DNA from: Bacillota bacterium
GTDB lineage: Bacteria; Bacillota; Clostridia; Christensenellales; SZUA-584
DNA length: 25,870 bases
NCBI GenBank assembly: GCA_023416745.1
Contig: JAEZHF010000001.1
Span: 1 to 25,870 of the forward strand
Direction: 5' to 3'
Shown here: piece after piece, positions 1 through 8,146 of the stretch
Numbering within the stretch: the first letter of the stretch is position 1
Layout of the letters: each line of letters opens with the position of its first letter
Notes under the pieces: generated by a model
The model's database searches: none
What the model was told of the DNA's origin: nothing
The model's input: only the letters and a program-made list of their open reading frames with translations
Program-made: the position numbers and the translations under genes

Positions 1-53
1 GCCAAGAGCTTCTTCCTTTGTTCCCTACGTTCCGGTGTAATCTTTCGTGCCAT
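1..53 (-). CDS. 5' end of an unidentified gene, cut by window edge
   Basis: On the minus strand an ATG at 53-51 opens a frame of 17 codons that runs off the window, encoding a very basic start (MARKITPERREQRKKLL). A consensus GGAGG (complement of 61-65) lies 7 bases upstream of the ATG, ideal for initiation. That is the main support for a real gene. Seventeen residues are too few for a family call. The basic N-terminus beside two insertion sequences would fit a transposase, but this is only inference. It starts divergently from the IS481-type gene and its ATG overlaps the first ATG of that longer plus-strand frame, an argument that the plus-strand gene starts further downstream. Confidence 0.5.
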   Translation of the reverse strand, partial: MARKITPERREQRKKLL

Positions 54-57
54 GAAA

Positions 58-102
58 AAACCTCCGTTTAGGTGCTTCCTTCTTACACCTTATCGGAGGT
101 TT
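58..102. repeat. Inverted repeat at left edge of the IS481-type element
   Basis: A perfect 9-base inverted repeat (AAACCTCCG at 58-66, CGGAGGTTT at 94-102) encloses a smaller AGGTG/CACCT repeat (70-74, 86-90). On the minus strand the stem is followed by TTTTTT, so the shape is terminator-like. However, one arm also contains the GGAGG ribosome binding site of the truncated minus-strand gene, so the hairpin could instead limit its translation. Confidence 0.4.
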
Positions 103-1084
103 ACACAAAATTCAGGACAGTCTCCGAAAGGAACCCTATCCTGCATGAATAACATAACACAAGACATGAAGTATCGGCAATCCCTCGTTTTATTTGCACT
201 TACATACGGCGTTTTGCGTGCCAGCCGCAAGTACAACAGAGCCCGCTCCACTATCTATTTCTGGTTATCAACGTACGATGGCACGATTGAGTCACTCGCC
301 CTAAAGTCGCGGAGGCCGCATTCTCACCCCAATCAACATACCAGGGAAGAACTTGATCTTCTGCGGCGCATGAGGCGGAGAAACCCTGATCTGGGCTTGT
401 GTGAGTTCTGGGGCCGGATGCGTGCGCGCGGATACTCTCGCTCCATTGTCAGCCTGTACCGCATCATGCGCCGCATTGGCTTACAGCCAATGCCCTCTCC
501 TAAGCCGAAATACGTGCCAAAACCGTATGAAAAGAAGCTTTATCCCGGTCAGCGCATTCAAATCGATGTTAAATTCGTTCCGTCTTCGTGTCTGGTTGGG
601 GAAGCACAAGGCAAACGCTTTTTCCAATACACGGCTATTGACGAGTATTCACGACTGCGTTACATGGAGGCTTTTGAAGAGCACAATACATATTCCTCTG
701 CTGTCTTTCTTGAGCATCTTGTGCGATACTTCAAATTCCCCGTCGAATGCGTACAGACTGATAACGGTATTGAGTTTACCAACAGGTTTTCAGCTGCCAA
801 GCGTAATCTGCCTACTCTATTTGAGCACAAAGCTCATTGCTTAGGAATTCTTCACAAGCTCATTCGGCCATATACACCAAGACATAACGGCAAGGTCGAA
901 CGCAGTCATCGAGAAGATCAGAAACGTTTCTACTCCAGGACCACCTTTTATTCCTTTGCCGACTTCAAGCGGCAGCTTGAAGTTTATCGATATCGTTCCA
1001 ACCATATTGCCATGCGTCCGCTCGATTGGCGATCGCCAATCGAATATCTCACATCATACACTGTCCAATATGTTTGACAAACCT
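97..1084 (+). mobile_element. IS481-type insertion sequence (approximate limits)
   Basis: The transposase gene is flanked by an imperfect inverted repeat: 97-120 (AGGTTT at its outer end, GGACAG at its inner end) against the complement of 1061-1084, which matches at about 16 of 24 positions including both six-base ends. The true ends may extend a little further outward. No target-site duplication could be confirmed, because the decayed IS3-type element abuts the right side and the left flank is short. Confidence 0.45.
145..1077 (+). CDS. IS481-type DDE transposase
   Basis: This is a DDE/RNase H-fold transposase that would cut and join the ends of its insertion sequence. The N-terminal ~60 residues hold a helix-turn-helix (RASRKYNRARSTIYFWL, residues 25-41) and the rve integrase core follows. 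The catalytic triad is visible as D141 (IQIDVKF), D206 (QTDNGIEF) and E252 (GKVERSHRE), with correct spacing for IS481/IS3-type enzymes. The frame is open from an ATG at 52. I prefer the ATG at 145 (310 aa) because the upstream part codes for no known domain, overlaps the opposite-strand start and the element's inverted repeat, and an AAAGGA lies upstream of 145. No stops or frameshifts are seen, so it may be active. Confidence 0.85.
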   Translation: MNNITQDMKYRQSLVLFALTYGVLRASRKYNRARSTIYFWLSTYDGTIESLALKSRRPHSHPNQHTREELDLLRRMRRRNPDLGLCEFWGRMRARGYSRSIVSLYRIMRRIGLQPMPSPKPKYVPKPYEKKLYPGQRIQIDVKFVPSSCLVGEAQGKRFFQYTAIDEYSRLRYMEAFEEHNTYSSAVFLEHLVRYFKFPVECVQTDNGIEFTNRFSAAKRNLPTLFEHKAHCLGILHKLIRPYTPRHNGKVERSHREDQKRFYSRTTFYSFADFKRQLEVYRYRSNHIAMRPLDWRSPIEYLTSYTVQYV

Positions 1085-1086
1085 AC

Positions 1087-1955
1087 ACAAGTGAAGGAAG
1101 ACGTATGTTAATAGAGCTCTAAGTTACAAGAAAGCCGCGAGGAGATACGGGATAAAAAGGAAAATGTTCATACAATACTGAGAGTGTATTTACCTTGAGG
1201 AAGGTATTGAAAGGCTATATTTGGACGCCGTGGCCGAGGAAGCACTAGCCGACCACCAAAACCGGACAAAAAGACTGATGAAGATCTAATAACCGAAAAT
1301 CAACGTCTGCGAGCGGAAAAATGACTGCCTAAAACAATTAAATGCCTTGTCTTAGAAAAGAAACGCAATGCAAAAGGCGTAAGTGCTGGGAACTGAGGTG
1401 TAAACATAAGGCGAACAAGACTTCAAAGCAACAGCTTCGAACAAAAAATGGGTAACCGATGCGACGGAGTTCAGTGTTTGGAAAGAAATTTCCGTCTCCA
1501 TTACTTGACCCGGTGCAGTTCCGATATCGTCAGCTATGCCATTTAAGATATGCCGTCATCATCTATGACAATCAGTATGCCGGAGAAGGCATTTTATCAG
1601 ATTGAAGATGCTGCCAATCTCATTCTTCACTCCGATCAGAGCTGTCAGTATTAGCATAAGCACCATCAGAGAATGCTAAAGGCAAAAAGGTGTTCGTCAG
1701 AGTATGAGCCGTAAGGGTAACTACTTGGTCCATGCTGTAATTGAGAATGTCTTGGACTGCTCAAAAGTGAGCTGTTCTATGTTCAAGAGTTCGACTCGAT
1801 AGAGCATTTCAAGGCAGAGTTGATAGAGTACCTTGACTATTACATTATCGCCGCATCAAGGCAAATCTAAAGGGCTTACCACCCGTTTTTCACAGGCAGC
1901 AAGCCCTATCGATTGCTTAAATAAATATTAAGTCTAATTTTCGGAGGTCACTTCA
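1087..1955 (+). pseudogene. Decayed IS3 (IS150-group) element, orfA/orfB remnants
   Basis: Broken reading frames across this stretch translate to recognisable pieces of an IS3-type transposase in correct order. They are an OrfA helix-turn-helix piece (SYKKAARRYGIKRK, about 1121-1160), the leucine-zipper linker (ENQRLRAEND and CLKQLNALV, about 1297-1352), and OrfB pieces KKWVTDATEFSVWKE (about 1445-1490), LILHSDQSCQY (about 1621), GLLKSELFYVQEFDSIEHF (about 1755-1812) and KANLKGLPPVFHRQQALSIA, ending in TAA at 1918-1920. The sequence TAAGTCTAATTTTCGGAGG...CACTTCA after the stop resembles the usual right end of IS150-group elements (to about 1955). The left end is only weakly visible (AAGTGA near 1090). 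Numerous stops and frame changes make it non-functional. It ends 29 bases from the stop codon of permease 1. Confidence 0.85.
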
Positions 1956-1983
1956 TTGAGAAAGCCTCTTTGCACACTCGTTG

Positions 1984-3018
1984 TCATGAAGCACGCCGTT
2001 TCGCCAGTACCTGCTGAACTTGGTCAAGAACCACAGCGATAAGTAGTATGGCATAGCGGATGAAATCGTACCAGAAACTGCTTACACTGTACAACGTCAT
2101 CGCGTTGGTGGCCAACTGCATCAGCGCCAAGCCAAGTATTGACCCGACTATTGTTCCCCGGCCACCTGTCAAGCTGGCACCGCCGATGACTGCTGCAGAC
2201 AGCGCCGTCATCTCAAGGCCAGAACCCGCGCTCATCGGCACACCGGCGAACTTCGAGAGATAAATCACACCAGAAAGGCCGGCCAACGTCGAGCAGATGA
2301 TTCCAACAATAATCGTCGTTCTTTGTGTGTTAATGCCCGAATACTCCGCTGCTTTGGGATTGCTGCCGGTATAAAACACGATGCGCATTGCCGAAGAATG
2401 CCGGACAATGTAATCCGCGATCACAGCCAACACCAGGAATATGATGACTTGCACTGGAAACTGCGTCGGAAAAGCCGTGCCGTCTCCAAAGAGCTTGCCC
2501 TGTCCCAGCCCCATATAAATCGGATGCTGAGTTAAAATACTCACAATCGAGAGTGGTGTGCCGGTGGACAGTATCAGTACAAGGCCACGGATGATACCCA
2601 TGAAGGCCAGTGTGACAATAAAATGCGTCAGTTTCAGCTTGGTGACGAGCATACCCATTAACCAGCCGATCGCTGCACTGGCGATAAGCGCAATCAGTGC
2701 CCCCATCCACGGATCCATACCCCCCTTAAAAAGCAGCGCATTAACAGTCATTGAAAACACCAGAACCGAACCGACAGAGAGGTCGATACCGCCGACAATC
2801 AGTATCAGCGTCATGCCAATCACAGCGATGCCATCCACGGCAAGTGAATTGAGCAGCACACGCAGGTTGGTCCACTGGAAAAAGTACGGTGAGGTAAAGC
2901 CCATCACCAACATAACACCCACGACGATCAACAGCAGGTTCAGCTCACGTACGCTTTTTAATTTGGTAAAAAAGCCATTATTCTTTTCAATTTTGACTTC
3001 ATTTTTTCTCGTAACCAT
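1984..3018 (-). CDS. CUT2 sugar ABC transporter permease (transporter 1)
   Basis: This is an RbsC-type integral membrane subunit of a ribose-class importer, 344 aa, normal for the family. After a charged cytoplasmic N-terminus there are about 8-10 hydrophobic segments. The family hallmark GGIDLSVGSVL (about residues 75-85) and the late AAVIGGASLTGGRGTIVGSILG motif (about 275-297) that contacts the ATPase are both present. The ATG has an AAGGAG ribosome binding site 7 bases upstream and lies 12 bases after the ATPase stop, so the two genes are cotranscribed. Only one permease gene is present, so the channel should be a homodimer. The substrate cannot be read from the sequence; pentose, hexose and inositol-type sugars are all possible. 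A decayed insertion sequence begins 29 bases past the stop, and no terminator is seen between them. Confidence 0.92.
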   Translation of the reverse strand: MVTRKNEVKIEKNNGFFTKLKSVRELNLLLIVVGVMLVMGFTSPYFFQWTNLRVLLNSLAVDGIAVIGMTLILIVGGIDLSVGSVLVFSMTVNALLFKGGMDPWMGALIALIASAAIGWLMGMLVTKLKLTHFIVTLAFMGIIRGLVLILSTGTPLSIVSILTQHPIYMGLGQGKLFGDGTAFPTQFPVQVIIFLVLAVIADYIVRHSSAMRIVFYTGSNPKAAEYSGINTQRTTIIVGIICSTLAGLSGVIYLSKFAGVPMSAGSGLEMTALSAAVIGGASLTGGRGTIVGSILGLALMQLATNAMTLYSVSSFWYDFIRYAILLIAVVLDQVQQVLAKRRAS

Positions 3019-3030
3019 CTTCTTCTCTCC

Positions 3031-4560
3031 TTATTCGCATATTGCCTGATACAGGCTAGCACCCGATGCATAGTGCATAATACTTTTGCCGTCAATCTCT
3101 GCGCCGCTAACTTCGCCGCAAATACGTCCTTCGTTCATGATGAGCACACGGTCGCACATGCCGACGATCTCATTCATTTCGGAGGAGATCATGATTACAC
3201 CGATGCCACGGTGGACCAGTTCGCGCAGTATCCTGTGGATTTCAGCTTTGGCGCCCACGTCAATACCGCGTGTCGGTTCATCCATGATGACAACTTTAGG
3301 CGTTACAGCCAGCACCTTGCCGACCAATACCTTTTGCTGGTTGCCGCCCGAGAGACTTGAAATCAACTGCTCAATGCTGCTGCACTTGATATTGAGTGAC
3401 TCGACAGACTCATTTGCCAGTTTTTCTTCCCTCTTACGGCTGAGTATACCGTTTTTGGACACATTACTAATAAACATCGATGATACGTTGTTCTTTATGC
3501 TCATGTCTACGAAAAGCCCGGTTTCTTTTCTGTTCTCAGATAAGTAAACCAGCCCTGAGTCAAACACCTCACGTGACGATTTATGCGCAATATCCTTGCC
3601 AAGGAATTTGACAACCCCCCGTTCAAGCTTCCTCAAGCCGATAATGCCCTGCATCACTTCGCTTCGCCCCGCTCCCACCAATCCGGAAAGACCCAACATC
3701 TCACCCTTATAGAGCTTAAAATCAATATTATAGAAACGTCCTTTGAAGTCGGTCACATCAGAGACTTCCAGCAGCACGTTGTCCTCCTGATAATTAATTA
3801 TCTCTGCTTTGGGCGGATAAATGTTGTCAATCTCCCTGCCCACCATATCGGCCACAAGCGACATGGGCGTTACGTCCTTGACGTCGTTGATACTGATTAG
3901 ACGCCCGTCGCGTAGCACTGTCACCCGGTCACACTGCTCGAATATTTCGTTCATGCGGTGGCTGATAAATACAACGCCGATCCCCTCGTTCTTAAGCTGC
4001 TTCATGATGACATAAAGCGCTTCAGCTTCACTTTCTGTGAGCGCTGCAGTGGGTTCGTCAAGTATCAGCACCTTGCACTGTATAGACAACGCTCGAGCGA
4101 TTTCTACCACCTGCTGCTGCGAAATGGAGAGGCTCTCCACAATACTGTCAGGGCGAATTGTGTCTTTTGAGAGCGGATATAGTATCTCTGCGGCGCGTTT
4201 TCTGAACTCAGAATAATTGACTCTGAGGGTGCCTTTTTTATTGATCTCAGACATGAAAATATTCTCAGCTACCGTCACATCCTGACACAGAGCGATCTCC
4301 TGATGGACGAAACATATCCCACTCTCCTGTGCTACAAAAGCGTTCTTGACATCCACAGGCCTGCCTTCAACAAATATCTCTCCGCTTTCCGGCTTGACCA
4401 ACCCGTACGCAATGTTCATCAGCGTAGACTTGCCTGCGCCATTCTCGCCAATGAGGGCGTGAATCTCCCCTTTCCGAACGGAAAAGTCTACGTCGATCAA
4501 GACCTGCGTCGGGCCAAAGGATTTGTTGATCCCTTTTAGCTCCAATGCATTTTCAGTCAC
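3031..4560 (-). CDS. CUT2 sugar ABC transporter ATPase, tandem nucleotide-binding domains (transporter 1)
   Basis: This is an RbsA/MglA-type protein of 509 aa with two fused ABC domains that power uptake. Domain 1 has Walker A GENGAGKST (residues 38-46), the family's altered signature LSISQQQ and Walker B LILDEPTAAL. Domain 2 has a degenerate Walker A GLVGAGRSE with Arg in place of Lys, as in RbsA, then LSGGNQQK and IMDEPTRGIDVGAKAEI. The start is GTG at 4560 (GTG ACT GAA), served by GGAGG 9 bases upstream. It is separated from the binding-protein gene by a strong terminator hairpin and appears to have its own promoter (4670-4698) bearing the operator-like palindrome shared with the SorC operon. 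Confidence 0.93.
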   Translation of the reverse strand: MTENALELKGINKSFGPTQVLIDVDFSVRKGEIHALIGENGAGKSTLMNIAYGLVKPESGEIFVEGRPVDVKNAFVAQESGICFVHQEIALCQDVTVAENIFMSEINKKGTLRVNYSEFRKRAAEILYPLSKDTIRPDSIVESLSISQQQVVEIARALSIQCKVLILDEPTAALTESEAEALYVIMKQLKNEGIGVVFISHRMNEIFEQCDRVTVLRDGRLISINDVKDVTPMSLVADMVGREIDNIYPPKAEIINYQEDNVLLEVSDVTDFKGRFYNIDFKLYKGEMLGLSGLVGAGRSEVMQGIIGLRKLERGVVKFLGKDIAHKSSREVFDSGLVYLSENRKETGLFVDMSIKNNVSSMFISNVSKNGILSRKREEKLANESVESLNIKCSSIEQLISSLSGGNQQKVLVGKVLAVTPKVVIMDEPTRGIDVGAKAEIHRILRELVHRGIGVIMISSEMNEIVGMCDRVLIMNEGRICGEVSGAEIDGKSIMHYASGASLYQAICE

Positions 4561-4669
4561 TAACTTCTACCTCCGTCTGGTTTTTATATAATAAAGCGAT
4601 ACCATCGTTAATTAAGTTAATCTTTATAAACTGTTGATAAAATTAGAGTGTAATTGACGCTACATGTCC

Positions 4670-4698
4670 ATTCTAACTATTTTCATGACATATGTCAA
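4670..4698 (-). promoter_or_regulatory. Predicted promoter of ATPase1-permease1 with SorC-type operator
   Basis: On the minus strand TTGACA (complement of 4693-4698) is followed after exactly 17 bases by TAGAAT (complement of 4670-4675), a near-consensus sigma-A promoter. The perfect 12-base palindrome TGACATATGTCA (4686-4697) covers the -35 box. The same palindrome, with 15 identical bases (TTGACATATGTCATG), covers the -35 box of the predicted SorC promoter. The transcript would have a leader of about 100 bases before the GTG start. Confidence 0.65.
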
Positions 4699-4863
4699 TA
4701 ATTTTTATGCTTTTTTGGACCATGTATCGTCGAGAATTTTCATTATTTCTTAAGTCTTAAACCCGCTAGAAATCCGTAGTGCTCTGCAAAAAATCATTTC
4801 ATATCGGGTATATTCCTGCCAACTGTTAAATATACCAACTGTTATAGGTTGATTGTCCTTGTT

Positions 4864-4897
4864 AAAAAAGCAAGTCCGTTACCGGACTTGCTTTTTT
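4864..4897 (-). terminator. Intrinsic terminator after binding protein 1
   Basis: A perfect 15-base inverted repeat (4864-4878 and 4883-4897) with a TTAC loop has six A:T pairs at its base, so a T-run follows the GC-rich stem on either strand. It lies 17 bases past the stop of the binding-protein gene. It should end most transcripts there and raise the ratio of binding protein to membrane subunits. Confidence 0.85.
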
Positions 4898-4914
4898 ACA
4901 AGGCTTAACGCCGC

Positions 4915-6066
4915 CTATTCGGGAATGTAAGGAGAAAGCATGTCTTCTACGCTGTCGTATCCCAGTTTCGTCGCATACTTATCCACATAATAGTAATCTG
5001 CTGTATCCGCCTGCACAATGTTCAGGCTGTTGTCAAGGAACGGAATCTGGATAGCCGATTTGCCCATGTCCTCATCTGGACTCATGAAGCTCGTATATTC
5101 CGGATGCGCCGCAAGGAACAACATCAGCATACCCATGTAGCCCTGATTGCTCTGATTCGGGTTGATCGCGCCCCAGATTTCTCCTGTTTTGATCATGTCA
5201 AGAATTGTCGCATTCACGTCGCAGCAAAGCACACGCAGGCCGCTTTTAAGCTCAACCGCCGCACGGGCAGCTCCCATACCAGAGTTCGCTTCGGGCATAA
5301 ACACACCACCGAGATCCGGATGAACCTGAGCCACAGTCATAACAGCTGTGTAAGAAGCATCGGGATCCTGCTTGGAGACTTCCTGGGCAACGACTTCAAT
5401 GTCAGGAAATTCAGCCTTGATAACCGCAACAAACGTATCCGTACGGATATCATGGTTTGTCTGTCCAGGGTTGGTCAGCGTCATCACTTTGCCCTTGCCG
5501 CCCATGTCATTAGCCATCTGGCGGGCAGCAAATGTGCCTTCATTGACGTTGTCAGACGTGATGTAAATCGGCCTGTTGGAATCCGGCGAATCCGATGCGA
5601 AGGTCGCCACCACAACGCCCTGTTCAATGGCTCTGTTGATGGGTTCCACAAAAGGATCAGCGTTGATTGGCGAGAGATAAATACCCGTCGGGTTCTTGGC
5701 CAGAATGTTGTCGAACACTTCCAGCTGTGCCTGAGCTTCGTATTCGGTTGTGCCGTCATAGTAGGTCTGTACGCCCAACGTTTTTCCTAACTCTTTGAAT
5801 CCGGCATATACTGGGAACCAGTACTCAACACCGGAAACGAACACGCACATATAATACGATTCGTCCGGGCTGCCGTAAAGACCCTTTGCAGCAGCAGCGG
5901 GTGCAGCCGCGCTGTCATCAGCAGCAGGCTGTTCAGCGGCAGGCTGTTCAGCAGCCGGCTTTTCAGAAGCAGGTGCCTGCGCAGCAGAATCGCAAGCCAC
6001 AAAAGATACGCTTACCATGGCTATAACGAGAGCAACCAGCAGTAATTTCTTGATCATTTTCTGCAT
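4915..6066 (-). CDS. CUT2 sugar-binding lipoprotein (transporter 1)
   Basis: This is an extracytoplasmic sugar-binding protein of the periplasmic-binding-protein type I (RbsB-like, Peripla_BP_4) fold that delivers substrate to the permease. Its signal peptide ends in lipobox SFVAC with Cys25 (counted from the chosen start), followed by a low-complexity linker rich in Ala, Pro and Glu (PAAEQPAAEQPAADD, with a tandem AAEQP repeat). The mature domain keeps the family pattern YDGTTEYEAQAQLEVFDNIL, GIYLSPINAD and a hinge around TLTNPGQTNHDIRTDTF. The frame opens at 6075. I chose the ATG at 6066 because GGAGG lies 9 bases before it but directly abuts the 6075 ATG. That gives 383 aa. The substrate is unknown. 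Confidence 0.9.
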   Translation of the reverse strand: MQKMIKKLLLVALVIAMVSVSFVACDSAAQAPASEKPAAEQPAAEQPAADDSAAAPAAAAKGLYGSPDESYYMCVFVSGVEYWFPVYAGFKELGKTLGVQTYYDGTTEYEAQAQLEVFDNILAKNPTGIYLSPINADPFVEPINRAIEQGVVVATFASDSPDSNRPIYITSDNVNEGTFAARQMANDMGGKGKVMTLTNPGQTNHDIRTDTFVAVIKAEFPDIEVVAQEVSKQDPDASYTAVMTVAQVHPDLGGVFMPEANSGMGAARAAVELKSGLRVLCCDVNATILDMIKTGEIWGAINPNQSNQGYMGMLMLFLAAHPEYTSFMSPDEDMGKSAIQIPFLDNSLNIVQADTADYYYVDKYATKLGYDSVEDMLSPYIPE

Positions 6067-6191
6067 TTTCCACATCCTCCAAATATCTTATTTTATTTGA
6101 CTTAAACCATCTTAAGTCAAAAATCACTCCATTGAATAGCGGTAGATGATATATTGCAACGTGTTAAGATATAGTATCAATCAACGCATTT

Positions 6192-6220
6192 ATGATAACA
6201 TATTCCTTAACGTATGTCAA
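6192..6220 (-). promoter_or_regulatory. Predicted promoter of binding protein 1
   Basis: On the minus strand TTGACA (complement of 6215-6220) and TATCAT (complement of 6192-6197) are separated by exactly 17 bases. This leaves a leader of roughly 120 bases before the ATG at 6066. The -35 box forms one arm of the 26-base operator-like repeat at 6215-6240. Confidence 0.7.
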
Positions 6221-6240
6221 ACATTTAATCTGACAAATGT
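6215..6240. promoter_or_regulatory. Operator-like repeat, copy upstream of binding protein 1
   Basis: The plus strand reads TGTCAAACAT-N6-TGACAAATGT. The same two 10-base arms with the same 6-base spacing occur at 13257-13282 upstream of the SorC regulator gene, while the spacer differs (TTAATC here, TTTTTT there). Conservation of arms but not spacer is what a protein-binding site would show. The SorC protein is the obvious candidate ligand, by inference from proximity. Confidence 0.7.
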
Positions 6241-6250
6241 TAATGGTTTT

Positions 6251-6469
6251 TTATAGAGTCACGCTGGCAATAAGGCTTTCGCTGCCCCGTTGTGCATATA
6301 ACAGGGGATTAAGCCCTGGTAGCTCAGTAAATTGCCGGATTTCGTCAACCGCCGCTTCGGACGCACACAGTTTGGCACACATCGCCAACATTATAGCCGA
6401 TTCAATTTTTTGGTTATCCCATTGTAACAGACCTTGCTGAAACCGAATTTGTTTTACAGTATATGACAT
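6251..6469 (-). CDS. Doubtful 72-aa ORF, unidentified
   Basis: This ORF begins MSYTVKQIRFQQGLLQWDNQ and ends RGSESLIASVTL. Composition is protein-like, with amphipathic stretches and a Cys-containing segment MCAKLCASEAA, and I recognise no family. Only a weak purine stretch (AAGGTAGAG) precedes the ATG. It stops just before the operator and promoter of binding protein 1. It could be a small gene, a remnant or chance. Confidence 0.25.
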   Translation of the reverse strand: MSYTVKQIRFQQGLLQWDNQKIESAIMLAMCAKLCASEAAVDEIRQFTELPGLNPLLYAQRGSESLIASVTL

Positions 6470-6652
6470 GAGTGCTCTACCTTAGCCCTCTACCATAAAA
6501 TCAAAACACTGAACTTAGGCATAGCTTAGCTATCGTATTATAGTATCCTCAACGCCTTCGTACGACAGATTGAACATATCTGCAGAAGATACATCCTCAC
6601 TTTTCTCAACCCCGATTTGCGGACAGCCGCGCCTACCATCAAAATAGTGCTT

Positions 6653-6738
6653 GGACCCACTGTTCCTTTGTACGGCCCCTGCATTTTCTCTTTTTTAACA
6701 TATTAACTCTTGTTTTGACCGATTAAATCAGTGGGTCC
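6653..6738. repeat. Widely spaced 10-base inverted repeat
   Basis: GGACCCACTG (6653-6662) and CAGTGGGTCC (6729-6738) are perfect complements enclosing 66 bases of AT-rich DNA. The arrangement could be the terminal repeats of a very short miniature element, or a long-loop hairpin. No convincing target-site duplication flanks it. Confidence 0.35.
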
Positions 6739-7064
6739 CTAGCTCTCATTTTCATAACTTGCATATATAATGCTTCAATATTGCTCATTCCGTTGACAGT
6801 GCCCATTATTCGCTTAGGTGGATGCTATTCCATTTGTTTGATTAACAGAACTGCAAACAGTTGATAAAAGCTGTTTGGAAAATCAGGAATTGGGTTTTGC
6901 ATTGAGTCAAGTACGCGTCAGAGTATCATTGAGTTGAATATAAGTTCTTTCTGTATATTATAATATGATGTGAGCAAATTATACAGCGTTATTTATTGTC
7001 ATTGTATTACATATCTATTGACATTGTGTGATTTATCTGCGGACGCTCACAATGTTGTAGTTAA

Positions 7065-7089
7065 AAGGAGCCGATGGGTTCGGCTCCTT
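7065..7089 (-). terminator. Terminator of CUT2 operon 2
   Basis: A 10-base perfect stem (AAGGAGCCGA at 7065-7074, TCGGCTCCTT at 7080-7089) with a 5-base loop is followed on the minus strand by TTTT. It starts 46 bases after the stop of the last permease gene and is the natural end of the operon that begins with the SorC gene. Confidence 0.8.
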
Positions 7090-7135
7090 ATATGCTCAAT
7101 GCCTGTCCACCCAGATTTTTATCCGGATATCAATT

Positions 7136-8146
7136 TTATTGGGCGGCCAGCCTGTCTTTCGTCAGCACATGGTTGAGCGCCACCGCCAGCACCAGCACCA
7201 CGCCCTTCGCTAGCGATTGCCAATACTCAGGGATGACCGTTTTGAGTCCGAGCGTCAGGCAAACAATGATCAGTGCGCCGATAACCGACTTAACCACAGA
7301 TCCTTCGCCTCCTGTAAACACAGTCCCGCCTAGCAGCACTGCAATGATGGCCTCCGTCTCAACACCCATGCCAGTATATGGCTGGCCAATCGACAGGTAA
7401 CTGGCCCTGACAACGCCCGCAAACGAGGAAAACACTCCAAGAATAATGTACAGTATCCATACGGTTTTCACGGCATTGATTCCAGACAGCTCCGCTGCGG
7501 TTCTGTTGCCGCCTATCGCACAGGTATATTTGCCCAATATCGTCTTATTCTTAACAATGACAAGCGCAATTACAATGATTATGGTCACAATGAATGCCCA
7601 TGACAGACCTGCTACGATTTCCTTTCTTGCAAGATCTCCCACCCAGTCGGGCATGGCACTTCCCTGAATCGCCGGTTCTCCGGCAGGCACAAGGTATCTG
7701 GCAATTCCCTGATAGACATTCATCGTAATCAGCGTGGCAATGACAGGCGTGATTCTCATCTTCATGACCAGCCAGCCATTGATGCCGCCAAGTGCAACTC
7801 CTAAAACCAACGTTAAAAGCAACGACGGAAGGAAACCAAATCCATTAATTGCTAATATAGAGTAGAATACAGACGTTAAACTAAGCAGGCTGCCGACTGA
7901 AAGGTCAATATGACCGGAAATCATTATAAAAGTGAACGCGCTGCTTATAATGAGAATGGGCACTGACATTCTCATTATGTTGGTTATGTTTGCCGGGTAC
8001 AAAAAATTCCCTCTCTGAAATATATCTCCCTTAATTAAACTCAAAACAATGACGACTGCCAGCAATATAGCGTAAACATATACATCTTTCACTAGCTTAT
8101 TAAAACTATACTTATTTTTTTCTGGAAAATTATTGCTTGCTCGCAT
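7136..8146 (-). CDS. CUT2 sugar ABC transporter permease B (transporter 2)
   Basis: This is an RbsC-type membrane subunit with about 8-10 transmembrane segments. Family marks are GHIDLSVGSLLSL and the late LLGGTVFTGGEGSVVKSVIGA, which faces the ATPase. The open frame extends to 8185. I chose the ATG at 8146 (MRASNNFPEK, 336 aa) because GAGGGTG lies 6 bases upstream of it and nothing suitable precedes 8185. The extra upstream residues are also better explained by an overlapping small ORF in another frame (8130-8243). With permease A it probably forms a heterodimeric channel, as in LsrC/LsrD-type systems. It is the last gene of the operon. Confidence 0.9.
   Translation of the reverse strand: MRASNNFPEKNKYSFNKLVKDVYVYAILLAVVIVLSLIKGDIFQRGNFLYPANITNIMRMSVPILIISSAFTFIMISGHIDLSVGSLLSLTSVFYSILAINGFGFLPSLLLTLVLGVALGGINGWLVMKMRITPVIATLITMNVYQGIARYLVPAGEPAIQGSAMPDWVGDLARKEIVAGLSWAFIVTIIIVIALVIVKNKTILGKYTCAIGGNRTAAELSGINAVKTVWILYIILGVFSSFAGVVRASYLSIGQPYTGMGVETEAIIAVLLGGTVFTGGEGSVVKSVIGALIIVCLTLGLKTVIPEYWQSLAKGVVLVLAVALNHVLTKDRLAAQ

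Larger units (their letters stand above)
4561..4914 (-). other. Intergenic region between binding protein 1 and ATPase 1
   Basis: This 354-base gap in an otherwise tight operon holds no credible gene. Going in the direction of transcription it contains a terminator hairpin just after the binding-protein stop and then a second promoter with an operator-like palindrome. It ends with the GGAGG of the ATPase gene. The binding protein and the membrane complex can therefore be transcribed separately. Confidence 0.7.
6067..7135. other. Long intergenic region between the two CUT2 operons
   Basis: About 1.07 kb without a recognisable gene. It holds the promoter and operator of binding protein 1 (6192-6240), one weak 72-codon ORF (6251-6469), a 10-base inverted repeat 66 bases apart (6653-6738) and the terminator of operon 2 (7065-7089). 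The remainder, about 6470-7060, is AT-rich with stops in all frames and shows nothing I can name. Confidence 0.6.

Noticed and set aside
52..144. N-terminal extension of the IS481-type transposase
   Set aside because: The 31 extra residues overlap the inverted repeat and the opposite-strand gene start, carry no domain, and have no ribosome binding site.
401..844. 147-codon frame inside the IS481-type transposase
   Set aside because: It is in another frame of a gene with an intact DDE triad. Overlapping genes in IS481 elements are not expected and no start signal is seen.
5104..5790. 228-codon open frame on the plus strand
   Set aside because: It is antisense to binding protein 1, without initiation signals or family resemblance, and its His/Arg-rich composition matches a shadow frame.
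6653..6738. T-box riboswitch suspected from GTGGGTCC
   Set aside because: The AGGGTGGNACCGCG consensus and a specifier stem are missing, and no aminoacyl-tRNA synthetase or amino-acid gene follows.
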